In this document: positions 1-5,693 of the stretch, in pieces
Numbering within the stretch: the stretch's first letter is position 1
Layout of the letters: each line of letters begins with the position of its first letter
Assembly (NCBI GenBank): GCA_018711985.1
Contig: DVHS01000145.1
Coordinates: 1 to 16,074 of the forward strand
Source: Egerieenecus merdigallinarum
GTDB lineage: Bacteria; Bacillota; Clostridia; Christensenellales; Aristaeellaceae
Length of the DNA: 16,074 nt
Direction: 5' to 3'
The notes under the pieces: model-generated
What the model was told of the DNA's origin: nothing
Database searches by the model: none
The model's input: the letters and a program-made list of their open reading frames with translations, nothing else
Program-made: the position numbers and the translations under genes

Positions 1-162
1 GGCCCCGGAGCAGATTATGCCTCATATAGCTTTACCTTCCGTGCGGGACGCAAATTCACCGTAAAGGATATGGAAGGAGACTGGGCAATGATTGAATTCT
101 ACGCTGAGGGCGACAAACAGTGGTATCATCTGTGGCTCCCCATGCTGTACATGTCTTTCTAA
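1..162 (+). CDS. 3' end of an unrecognised protein with an SH3-like C-terminus (partial)
   Basis: An open frame runs in from the window edge and ends at TAA 160-162, giving the last 53 residues. It is rich in aromatic residues, with a pattern of alternating beta strands (FTFRAG, KFTVKDMEGDWAMIEF) and a Trp before a final LPM. This is the kind of ending seen in bacterial SH3-like domains, where a Val/Asp-Gly-Asp-Trp turn is followed by a strand and a short W-x-P segment. The family cannot be named from this fragment. Coding is supported by the uninterrupted frame and by the convergent terminator that follows 57 bases later. The body of the gene and its start lie outside the window. Confidence 0.6.
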   Translation, partial: GPGADYASYSFTFRAGRKFTVKDMEGDWAMIEFYAEGDKQWYHLWLPMLYMSF

Positions 163-218
163 AGACGCTTGATCACTGTTGGAAAGTTACATGCGTCTGC
201 TTGTTAGTCTGCCAACAT

Positions 219-263
219 AAAAAAGGGAGGGAAGCGGCAAGACGCCGCGCCCCTCCCTTTTTT
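219..263. terminator. Bidirectional intrinsic terminator
   Basis: A run of A (219-224) is followed by GGGAGGG (225-231). CCCTCCC (251-257) and a run of T (258-263) form the other arm. An inner stem, GCGGC (234-238) with GCCGC (244-248), extends the hairpin. With A/T tracts on both sides it can end transcription of the + strand gene at 1-162 and of the minus-strand carboxypeptidase operon whose last stop is at 312. Confidence 0.9.
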
Positions 264-311
264 ATTCGTTGTTCTGGCCTTCAATGTACTTTGCTGTAAA
301 CGGCTCCTTGG

Positions 312-1142
312 TCACTCGTTCTCCGCGGACACCTGGATCAGATCCTCCACCAGGCTGGCTTTGCCGCCCGCGGCAAGGAACTCATCAATGGCGGCCTGGA
401 GCTGCTGGTGGAATTCTTCCAGGCACAGGCCGTTGTCCATGATATAGGCGGCCACTTCCTTGCCCACGTAACGCAGGTGCCAGGGCTCGTAGTTAATTTC
501 CGTAATGTCCTCTTTATCGGCGGGATAGCGCAGGATAAACCCGAATTCCGCGCAGTGCTCCGCCATCCATTGGCACTCCACTTCCTCGGCCATGTCCTCG
601 TTCATGGCGCGGTCCCGCCATCCCCGGGGTACCACGTCGCAGCCAAGACCCGTTTGATGGTCGCTGGCGCCCGCCGGGGTAACCCAGCCGTCATCCTTGC
701 CGTTGTTGCTTTCCAGGCGGTTGTAATACATGGTGGCCTGGGTTTGGTAGGAGCGGTAGGCGCTCTTGAGATACAGGGTGATGTCCTGGGTGAGGGCTGC
801 CTCAAACATCTCAATCAGCGCGTTCCCGGCGGTTTCGTGGAGCTTCATCTCGCTGCTGGATGCCTTGTTCACACCGCCGTTGTTGCGGTTTTTCATGACC
901 ATCAGGGGCTCGGGCACAAAGTCCTTGGGCAGCAGGATCTCCCGATTGGCCAGGCGGATGAACTCCGGGTCCATGTCGGAAATATCAATGGGGAAGTTCC
1001 AGGGCACATCATCGTAGGATACATCCTCCTCGATAATCAGGTCGCCCAGGCTCAGCTCCGTATCCTCCTGCCCCAGGCCCAGGCACGGCAGCAACGCCAG
1101 TACCAGCGCCAGCAGCGCGCAGCATGCTTTTCTCATAACCAT
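312..1142 (-). CDS. D-alanyl-D-alanine carboxypeptidase, M15B/VanY type (paralogue 1, active site intact)
   Basis: Predicted exported zinc peptidase that removes the terminal D-Ala from peptidoglycan stem peptides. The VanY signature is complete. Counted from the longest open frame (Met at 1181), it has SAYRSYQTQ at about 140-148, the metal-binding SDHQTGLGCD with H175 and D182, and EPWH with E232 (catalytic) and H235. A hydrophobic signal segment follows Met-Arg-Lys. The start at 1142 (or the in-frame ATG at 1136) is preferred over 1181, because AAAGGTAGG lies just upstream and the signal peptide then begins at the N-terminus. It is the last gene of the four-gene minus-strand run, 50 bases after the GNAT gene, and is closed by the terminator at 219-263. 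It shares with paralogue 2 a C-terminal tail (LCLEEF, then a helix) after the catalytic domain. Family assignment is firm; the exact substrate is inferred. Confidence 0.93.
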   Translation of the reverse strand: MVMRKACCALLALVLALLPCLGLGQEDTELSLGDLIIEEDVSYDDVPWNFPIDISDMDPEFIRLANREILLPKDFVPEPLMVMKNRNNGGVNKASSSEMKLHETAGNALIEMFEAALTQDITLYLKSAYRSYQTQATMYYNRLESNNGKDDGWVTPAGASDHQTGLGCDVVPRGWRDRAMNEDMAEEVECQWMAEHCAEFGFILRYPADKEDITEINYEPWHLRYVGKEVAAYIMDNGLCLEEFHQQLQAAIDEFLAAGGKASLVEDLIQVSAENE

Positions 1143-1192
1143 ACCTACCTTTCCGCGGTCTTTCATGGATAACAACGGCACAGAAGCGTGCT

Positions 1193-1720
1193 TTATTCCC
1201 CCAGGGCAATCCAGTAGCGCTGGAGACGCTCCTGCTCCTGGGGCTCAACCACCGTGGACTCATATACGCCGCCATTGGCCAGGATGGTCCGGCGGCTGGC
1301 CTCGTTATCCTCCAGGCAGGTAATCAGCACCCGCCTTAGCCCAAGCTCCCGGCAGTGCGTCAGGGCCTGGCGGAGCATCTCCTTGGCCACGCCCTGGCGG
1401 CGGGCGCTGGGACGCACGGAGTAGCCAATATGCCCGCCGTAGCGCTCCAGATATGCATTGAACCGGTGGCGCACCTGGATCATGCCCAGCACCCGCCCGG
1501 TTTCGGACAGGGCCACAAACTGCGTGGCAGGCACCCAGGGCGCCGGACAGGTTGCCTCTTGGCGCAGGCTTTCCACCTGAGCCAGCCATACCGCCGGGTC
1601 CTCCGTATTGCGCAGGGAGCCGCAGCCGTCCATGGAGCTGCCCGCCTCCAGCATCTCCCGGCGATAGGCGGCAATCTCCCCGCACATCTCCGCCGTGGGT
1701 TCCCGCAAAAGGATGGTCAT
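1193..1720 (-). CDS. GNAT family N-acetyltransferase
   Basis: Predicted cytoplasmic acetyl-CoA-dependent acetyltransferase of 175 residues. The acetyl-CoA binding motif A is visible as RRQGVAKEM (about 107-115), preceded by the strand HIGYSVRPS. It is followed by LRRVLITCLEDNEAS and the LANGGVYE segment usual near the end of the fold. The N-terminal GSSMDGCGSL stretch resembles the YitH/COG3981 type; the substrate is unknown. The start at 1720 is chosen because AGGAGG lies 7 bases upstream, whereas the in-frame ATG at 1726 is only 1 base from it. The stop of paralogue 2 (1735-1737) lies 14 bases upstream and nearly touches this ribosome binding site, so the two are probably translationally coupled. 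The gene sits between two M15 peptidase genes. A role in modifying wall precursors or peptides is possible but unproved. Confidence 0.9.
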   Translation of the reverse strand: MTILLREPTAEMCGEIAAYRREMLEAGSSMDGCGSLRNTEDPAVWLAQVESLRQEATCPAPWVPATQFVALSETGRVLGMIQVRHRFNAYLERYGGHIGYSVRPSARRQGVAKEMLRQALTHCRELGLRRVLITCLEDNEASRRTILANGGVYESTVVEPQEQERLQRYWIALGE

Positions 1721-1734
1721 GGCCATGCCTCCTG

Positions 1735-2598
1735 TCAATCGTGGAAAATGGTGATTTCCCGGTCGCCGTCCGGGCCTTCCTCCAGGAGGATCACGGGGCC
1801 ATCGGGCAGTTCCTCCGCGGAAATGGCGGCGTTTACGTCGCCGCCCCGGCTGATGAATTCCTCCTGGGCAGCGTCCTTCTCCTGGCAGAATTCCTCCAGG
1901 CACAGGTCGTGGCTGCTCATGTAGTTGGCGATGTCCGTGCCCACATAGCGCAGGTGCCAGGGTTCAAATTCCGCGCCGGTGATGTCCTCCTTGAACTCGG
2001 GGTAGCGGATCACATAGCCATAGCGGGCGCAGTTGGCGGCCAGCCACTGGTATTCCGGCGTTTGGGCAAACTCCGGGGCGGTGAGCGTCTTGACCCGCCA
2101 GTCCTTGCCCACCACCATGGCGGCCAGGCCGGTCTGGTAGTCCGTTTGTCCGGCCTGGGGCACGCCCTCGGTCTCCCCGCGGGAGACGGCGGTTTCATAG
2201 CGCGCGGCCTGATCCTCGTAGGAGCGGTAGCCCTGGCGCAGGTAAAGCTCCACGCCCGCGTCCTCCGCGCCGTTGAAGAGCATCACCAGCGCCGCGTAAG
2301 CGTCCGCGTCCAGCTTCATGCTGGTGTTGGAGGCTTTGCGCAGGCCACCGTTGAGGTTTTCGCCGTTTTCCCCGTTGCGCCGGCTCTGTACGCTGACCAG
2401 GTTCAGGGGCTCCGCGGTGCTTTCCAGGGGCGAAAGGGGACTGGCCAGCACCAGCAGGGCGTCATTGAGGGCACTGAGGGGCACGTCAAAGGTCCACGCG
2501 GGACCGTCATAGGCCACCTGCTCCGTGGCTCCCGCCACGCCAGATGTCCACAAACACACTGTCACCAGCAGGAACAGCGCCACCAGCCGCTTCGTCAT
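1735..2598 (-). CDS. M15/VanY-like protein with degraded metal site (paralogue 2, probable pseudo-enzyme)
   Basis: Clearly homologous to the neighbouring carboxypeptidases: QGYRSYEDQ at 122-130, a long matching central region, FEPWHLRYVG at 211-220, and the same C-terminal LCLEEF tail. The metal motif, however, reads TDYQTGLAAM where paralogue 1 has SDHQTGLGCD. The first His is Tyr154 (TAC) and the Asp is Met161 (ATG), so two of the three zinc ligands are missing. Glu212 and His215 remain. The frame is intact over 287 residues, with a normal signal peptide (MTKRLVALFLLVTVCLWTSG) and AAGAGG 9-10 bases before the ATG, so it is not an obvious pseudogene. It may bind D-Ala-ended peptides without cutting them, or regulate or pair with the active paralogues. 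It carries an acidic C-terminal extension (about 260-287) absent from paralogue 3. Confidence 0.9.
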   Translation of the reverse strand: MTKRLVALFLLVTVCLWTSGVAGATEQVAYDGPAWTFDVPLSALNDALLVLASPLSPLESTAEPLNLVSVQSRRNGENGENLNGGLRKASNTSMKLDADAYAALVMLFNGAEDAGVELYLRQGYRSYEDQAARYETAVSRGETEGVPQAGQTDYQTGLAAMVVGKDWRVKTLTAPEFAQTPEYQWLAANCARYGYVIRYPEFKEDITGAEFEPWHLRYVGTDIANYMSSHDLCLEEFCQEKDAAQEEFISRGGDVNAAISAEELPDGPVILLEEGPDGDREITIFHD

Positions 2599-2637
2599 AC
2601 CAGAGCACCTCTTCTTTTGTATTGATGGGTTTTGCCT

Positions 2638-3318
2638 TTACTCCAGCACCAGCAGGTCAATCATCACCTGCTCGCGCAAATCCTCCATATAGGTTTCCAT
2701 GGGCACATTGGCCTCGTGCATGGCCTGGGCATGTTCCAGGCCCACGTAACGCACGTGCCAGGGCTCGTAGCTGTAGCCGGTGATGTCCTCCCAGCCTTCC
2801 TGATAGCGCAGGATAAAGCCGAAGCGCCAGCAGTTTTCCGCAATCCACGCTCCGCCCTTGGTGTCGGCAAAGCTGGAGGTCAATCCCGCGCTGGAGTTGC
2901 GCTGGCCCACGTCCATGGCCATGCCCAGCTGATGCTCGCTGGCGCCGGGCCGGGCCACGTATTCGTCCGCCTTTTCCTCGCTGCCGCCCACGCTCTTGAG
3001 CTTGTTGTTGTAAATGTTCTTTTGCTTTTGATAGCTGCGGTAGCCGCTGACGGTGACCAGGGTCACGCCCGCCTCTTCCTTGCAGGCGGCAAACATCTCC
3101 TCCAGGGCGGCGGCGGCCTCCGGGCGCATACTGCGCAGGGAACCGCTCACGTCCGCCTGAACCACCTGGGGCACGTAATCCTCACTGATGCGATAGGTGC
3201 GGTTCACCAAAAAAAGCGAACCGTCAATGTCCCGCTGGGGGGCAATGGTTTGCAGGGAGGAAGTGACCATCATGGTGCCTGCGCATAGCAGCGAGGCGAA
3301 TTGCGCTAAATACGACAA
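2638..3318 (-). CDS. D-alanyl-D-alanine carboxypeptidase, M15B/VanY type (paralogue 3, active site intact, TTG start)
   Basis: Predicted exported zinc D,D-carboxypeptidase of 226 residues. It has SGYRSYQKQ at 91-99, SEHQLGMAMD with H129 and D136, and EPWH with E185 and H188, so all metal ligands and the catalytic Glu are present. It lacks the long N- and C-terminal extensions of paralogues 1 and 2. The frame can only begin at TTG 3316-3318; AAAGGAG lies 9 bases upstream, and no in-frame ATG or GTG precedes it near the site. The N-terminus is hydrophobic (LAQFASLLCAGTMMVTSSL) but has no basic residues, so the signal sequence is weak or atypical. It is the first gene of the minus-strand run, with a promoter around 3435-3462 and paralogue 2 following after 39 bases. 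Confidence 0.92.
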   Translation of the reverse strand: MSYLAQFASLLCAGTMMVTSSLQTIAPQRDIDGSLFLVNRTYRISEDYVPQVVQADVSGSLRSMRPEAAAALEEMFAACKEEAGVTLVTVSGYRSYQKQKNIYNNKLKSVGGSEEKADEYVARPGASEHQLGMAMDVGQRNSSAGLTSSFADTKGGAWIAENCWRFGFILRYQEGWEDITGYSYEPWHVRYVGLEHAQAMHEANVPMETYMEDLREQVMIDLLVLE

Positions 3319-3434
3319 GGGACAATGCTCCTTTCCGCCCGAGGCGCGGCGCGCGCCGTCATTTGATTAGACGCGCCGCCGGGGCAAAAAGGTTGCCCGC
3401 GCCGGACAAAAATATAAAACCACCATTCTTTTCT

Positions 3435-3462
3435 ATTATACCTGCTTTCTTGCAGGCCGCAA
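3435..3462 (-). promoter_or_regulatory. Sigma-A type promoter for the carboxypeptidase operon
   Basis: Read on the minus strand, TTGCGG (3457-3462) is followed by a 16-base spacer and a perfect TATAAT (3435-3440). The spacer is exactly the inverted repeat CCTGC-N6-GCAGG (3441-3456), which could serve as an operator. The distance to the TTG start at 3318 leaves a leader of about 110 bases. Confidence 0.65.
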
Positions 3463-3508
3463 GCCCAAAGGGTGTAAATTTTTGAAAGAATTCCCTGCGT
3501 GAGGCAGG
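3441..3508. repeat. Two inverted repeats with the same half-sites (CCTGC...GCAGG)
   Basis: Copy one is CCTGC 3441-3445, a 6-base spacer, and GCAGG 3452-3456. Copy two is CCTGC 3494-3498, a 5-base spacer, and GCAGG 3504-3508. They are 53 bases apart, in the region between the divergent carboxypeptidase and spore-lipoprotein units. The first lies between the -35 and -10 of the minus-strand promoter. A regulator binding site is an inference. Confidence 0.4.
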
Positions 3509-3548
3509 CCGCCGCCGCGCACAATAGCCGCGAGGAGGCGAACTGAAA

Positions 3549-4136
3549 GTGAAACGAACCCTGCTACAAGCCGCGGCGCTGCTGGTCTGCGCTCTTGCGC
3601 TCACAGCCTGCGCCGCCGAATCGGAACCCATGACATCCCCGTCGCCCACCGCGGGCACGGCCACCGCGCAACCCAGCGCGTCCGCCCAGCCCTCGCCCAG
3701 CGACATGGCTACCCAAACCGCCGGACAGACTGAATCGCCCATGGCCATGGGCGTGCAGGACGCGGACATGGCCCGCCGCGCCGCCGAGGAACTGAAGAAC
3801 GAGCTGGAGCAGCTCAGCGAAGTGACCGATGCCAAGGTGGTCATCGCCGGGCAGCAGGCCGCCGTGGGCCTGACCTTTGACGCCCAGTACCAGGCCGGCG
3901 TTACCGACCGCATGCGGGACATGGTGAAGGAGCGTCTGGACGGCGTGGTCACCGGCGTTACCCGCCTGGCCGTTACCGACGACCCCGCGCAGCTGGAAAC
4001 CATCGTCCAGCTCTCTGAGCAGCTGCAAAACGCCACGGACCTCACCGACATTGAGAACAAGCTCTCCGCCCTTATCAACAAGATGGAGGCGGGCGGCGAG
4101 AGCCTGCAAACCACCGAAACCGGCAGTGCCAGCTAA
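3549..4136 (+). CDS. YhcN/YlaJ-family sporulation lipoprotein
   Basis: Predicted lipoprotein of 195 residues of the spore YhcN/YlaJ type. The N-terminus is a lipoprotein signal with the lipobox LTAC (Cys21). A low-complexity Ser/Pro/Thr/Ala/Gln linker (about 25-60) follows, then the conserved domain from about 65 on: a helix (RRAAEELKNELEQL), the VTDAKVVIAG strand, VGLTFDAQYQAGVTDRM, and a second strand pair (VTGVTRLAVTDDP) with a closing helix. This matches the BON-like plan of the family, found in spore inner membrane or cortex. The start is GTG at 3549, with AGGAGG (3533-3538) 10 bases upstream; no better ATG is present. The next gene begins within 50 bases, suggesting an operon. The family call is by pattern and is fairly sure; the precise role in sporulation or germination is not known. 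Confidence 0.8.
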   Translation: MKRTLLQAAALLVCALALTACAAESEPMTSPSPTAGTATAQPSASAQPSPSDMATQTAGQTESPMAMGVQDADMARRAAEELKNELEQLSEVTDAKVVIAGQQAAVGLTFDAQYQAGVTDRMRDMVKERLDGVVTGVTRLAVTDDPAQLETIVQLSEQLQNATDLTDIENKLSALINKMEAGGESLQTTETGSAS

Positions 4137-4184
4137 GGGCGCATGAAAAGCACCATGGCCGCATATATTGACAGGGAGTTTGCA

Positions 4185-4679
4185 ATGGACTTCACGCAGG
4201 CCGCCATTACGGCGGGGTTTCGGGGACGGAGAGTGCTCTCCGTCCTCTTGCTGCCCCTGGCCGTTGGGCTGTTTCGCCCGGAAGGCGTGCCCGACGCGTG
4301 GGTATACCTCTGGACGGGGAATCTCTTGAACCTGTGGTGGCTGGGCGCGCTGTGGCTGCTGCCGCCCACCCGCCCCCTCTGGCGGCATCGGAAGCCGGGC
4401 TTTATGCGTCACGCCGCCCCGGTTCTCGCGAGCCTTGCCCCCGCCCAGATCCTATGCCGTGCCGCGTTAGGGCTGCTGCTTTGGTCAGCCGCGCCCCTGG
4501 GCGGCGTGTGGTCCGCTTTGTTTCGCTCCCTGGCGGCATGGGGCGCGCTCCTGATGGGTCAGGCGGTTTGCCTGGCCCTGTTTGTGCGCGTCCGTCCCGG
4601 CCGCCTGCCGGCGGCGCTCAGCCTGGCCCTGTTGGCCGCCGTGACCCTGGGGGACCTGTGGGCCTGCATCGTTTCCTAG
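4185..4679 (+). CDS. Small integral membrane protein of unknown function
   Basis: A protein of 164 residues that I do not recognise. It is very rich in Leu, Ala and Trp and shows about four membrane segments: VLSVLLLPLAVGLF, LLNLWWLGALWLLP, a pair around the segments beginning VLASLAPAQILCRA and ALFRSLAAWGALLMG, and LPAALSLALLAAVTLGDLWA near the end. Basic clusters (RGRR, RPLWRHRK, RVRPGR) mark likely cytoplasmic loops. The start at 4185 is preferred because AGGGAG (4173-4178) is 6 bases upstream. An in-frame ATG at 4143, just after the lipoprotein stop, is an alternative and would add 14 residues. It follows the spore lipoprotein by 48 bases and precedes a terminator, so the two probably form one transcript. 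A spore or envelope role is inferred from context only. Confidence 0.75.
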   Translation: MDFTQAAITAGFRGRRVLSVLLLPLAVGLFRPEGVPDAWVYLWTGNLLNLWWLGALWLLPPTRPLWRHRKPGFMRHAAPVLASLAPAQILCRAALGLLLWSAAPLGGVWSALFRSLAAWGALLMGQAVCLALFVRVRPGRLPAALSLALLAAVTLGDLWACIVS

Positions 4680-4682
4680 CAC

Positions 4683-4716
4683 AAAAAAATCCGCCGCGAT
4701 ACGCGACGGATTTTTT
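4683..4716. terminator. Bidirectional intrinsic terminator
   Basis: AAAAAATCCG (4684-4693) pairs with CGGATTTTTT (4707-4716), with an inner CGCG/CGCG stem and a small loop. The T run on the + side ends the spore-lipoprotein unit. The A run gives a T run on the minus strand just after the tRNA-Glu, so it may also end the tRNA transcript. Confidence 0.88.
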
Positions 4717-4721
4717 CGACG

Positions 4722-4794
4722 CACCTCCGACGGGATTCGAACCCGTGTTTTCGCCTTGAGAGGGCGGCGTCCTAGGCCTCTAGACAACGGAGGC
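4722..4794 (-). tRNA. tRNA-Glu (anticodon CTC)
   Basis: On the minus strand the acceptor GCCTCCG pairs with CGGAGGT (one G-T pair). The D arm GTCT...GGAC, the anticodon stem CCGCC/GGCGA with loop CTCTCAA, and the T arm ACGGG-TTCGAAT-CCCGT follow. The loop gives anticodon CTC, reading GAG. The 3' CCA is not encoded. It is the second gene of a two-tRNA transcript, six bases after tRNA-Gln. Confidence 0.96.
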
Positions 4795-4800
4795 AGATGG

Positions 4801-4871
4801 CTGGGGAACTAGGATTCGAACCTAGACAATACGAGTCAGAGTCGTAGGTGCTGCCGTTACACAATTCCCCA
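4801..4871 (-). tRNA. tRNA-Gln (anticodon CTG)
   Basis: On the minus strand the acceptor TGGGGAA pairs with TTCCCCA. The D arm GTGT...GCAC, the anticodon stem TACGA/TCGTA with loop CTCTGAC, and the T arm CTAGG-TTCGAAT-CCTAG follow. The anticodon CTG reads CAG. CCA is not encoded. It is the first gene after the strong promoter at 4904-4932. Confidence 0.96.
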
Positions 4872-4903
4872 TCAGCTAGCCGTGAAGCTCAACTGCGGAA
4901 ATG

Positions 4904-4956
4904 ATTATACCAGACCAGCCGGAACATGTCAAGCATTTTTTGCAAAAAACTTTTTC
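4904..4956 (-). promoter_or_regulatory. Consensus sigma-A promoter with UP-like element for the tRNA pair
   Basis: On the minus strand a perfect TTGACA (4927-4932) and a perfect TATAAT (4904-4909) are separated by 17 bases. Upstream of the -35 lie A and T tracts (4936-4956), including the palindrome TTTTTTGCAAAAAA (4936-4949). These are the hallmarks of an UP element, common on stable-RNA promoters. The -10 lies 32 bases before the tRNA-Gln. Confidence 0.92.
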
Positions 4957-4981
4957 TTTCCCGTTTCTTCCCAGGGGAGCG

Positions 4982-5500
4982 TTACAGCCGCAGGGTAATC
5001 TCCTCCACCAGCTGGGCAAACAGCGCCTCCTGGTCTGCTCCGTCCCAGTGCAGGGCCAGGGGGGACATGCCCTCCAGCAGCGCTGTCAGCCTGGGGGCCA
5101 GGGCTTCATCGGCCAGGGCCAGCACGGGGCTTTCCCCCTGGAAGCAGTCACACAGGGTCCGGGCAAAGGCGGGGCAATCCAGGGCCGCCTCCGTCAGGCG
5201 GTCCAGCAGAATGGGCGCGTGGCGGGGGATGCACCGGCGCAGGGTGGGCGCGGCCAGCTCCTCCCACACTTCGGGGATGGAGACGGTGCGCTGCCGCCCC
5301 AGGCGCAGGGTGCAGGGCACGTCGTTTTCCATGGGGTCCTGGGCGCCTAGGAAGTGCAGCAGCTCCCCCCGGGTCTGGCCCGCCAGGGCGTAGGGCAGCA
5401 TGCGAAAGCCCACCGCCCGCAGGGGCAGGGCACGGATCACGCTTTGCGCCAGGACCGACGCCTTTGCGCCATGGGTGCTGAACAGCAGCAGTTGTTGCAT
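4982..5500 (-). CDS. THEP1-like nucleotide-binding fold protein with degenerate Walker motifs (tentative)
   Basis: A cytoplasmic protein of 172 residues. Its layout resembles the THEP1/NTPase_1 family: a first strand and P-loop position at 4-16, ALPLRAVGF at 24-32 (family: R-AIGF), IPEVWEELAAPTLRRC at 75-90 (family: FEELA-PIL), and a Walker-B-like ILLD followed by LDCPAFARTL at 97-116. The P-loop, which should read GxxGxGKT, is FSTHGAKAS with only Lys13 kept. The Walker B Asp100 is followed by Arg instead of Glu. ATP hydrolysis is therefore doubtful. The start at 5500 is chosen because GGGAG lies 9 bases upstream; the longer frame has no such site. It has its own promoter and is divergent from the Myb-domain gene. 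The family link is by pattern only and could be wrong. Confidence 0.6.
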   Translation of the reverse strand: MQQLLLFSTHGAKASVLAQSVIRALPLRAVGFRMLPYALAGQTRGELLHFLGAQDPMENDVPCTLRLGRQRTVSIPEVWEELAAPTLRRCIPRHAPILLDRLTEAALDCPAFARTLCDCFQGESPVLALADEALAPRLTALLEGMSPLALHWDGADQEALFAQLVEEITLRL

Positions 5501-5549
5501 TGCGGCACGCTCCCTTCCGAGGTTGGCTGGAAAAAGGGGCTCTGTCTTT

Positions 5550-5577
5550 ATTATAGCATAGATTTTCCCCTTGGCAA
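5550..5577 (-). promoter_or_regulatory. Sigma-A promoter with extended -10 for the THEP1-like gene
   Basis: On the minus strand TTGCCA (5572-5577), a 16-base spacer and TATAAT (5550-5555) are present, the last preceded by TGC (extended -10). The leader to the ATG at 5500 is about 40 bases. Confidence 0.8.
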
Positions 5578-5593
5578 GCCGGGCTGTCCCAGG

Positions 5594-5615
5594 CAGGGGA
5601 GGCATTTTTCCCCTG
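5594..5615. repeat. Inverted repeat in the divergent intergenic region
   Basis: CAGGGGA (5594-5600) and TCCCCTG (5609-5615) form a perfect 7-bp dyad with an 8-base spacer. CAGGC (5590-5594) and GCCTG (5621-5625) form an outer dyad. It lies upstream of the -35 of the minus-strand gene and 79 bases before the start of the Myb-domain gene, so it could be an operator for either. No other feature is seen in 5578-5693. Confidence 0.4.
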
Positions 5616-5693
5616 TGAACGCCTGCATAAGCGGTTGTGATGCCGCACATACTAGCTTTGACCAACAGACTTGCAATAAAGGGGTTGAAGCGT

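Noticed and set aside
219..263. CRISPR-like or tandem repeat structure
   Set aside because: The only repeated arms form a single terminator hairpin. No array of spaced direct repeats occurs anywhere in the window.
3450..3478. Possible + strand sigma-A promoter (TTGCAG, 17 bases, TGTAAA) for the spore lipoprotein
   Set aside because: Both hexamers are poor and overlap the better minus-strand promoter. A spore gene may use another sigma factor.
3497..3526. Possible sigma-G type promoter (GCGTG, 18 bases, CACAATA) before the spore lipoprotein
   Set aside because: The match is fair, but the transcription start would fall on the ribosome binding site, leaving almost no leader. It is too weak to list.
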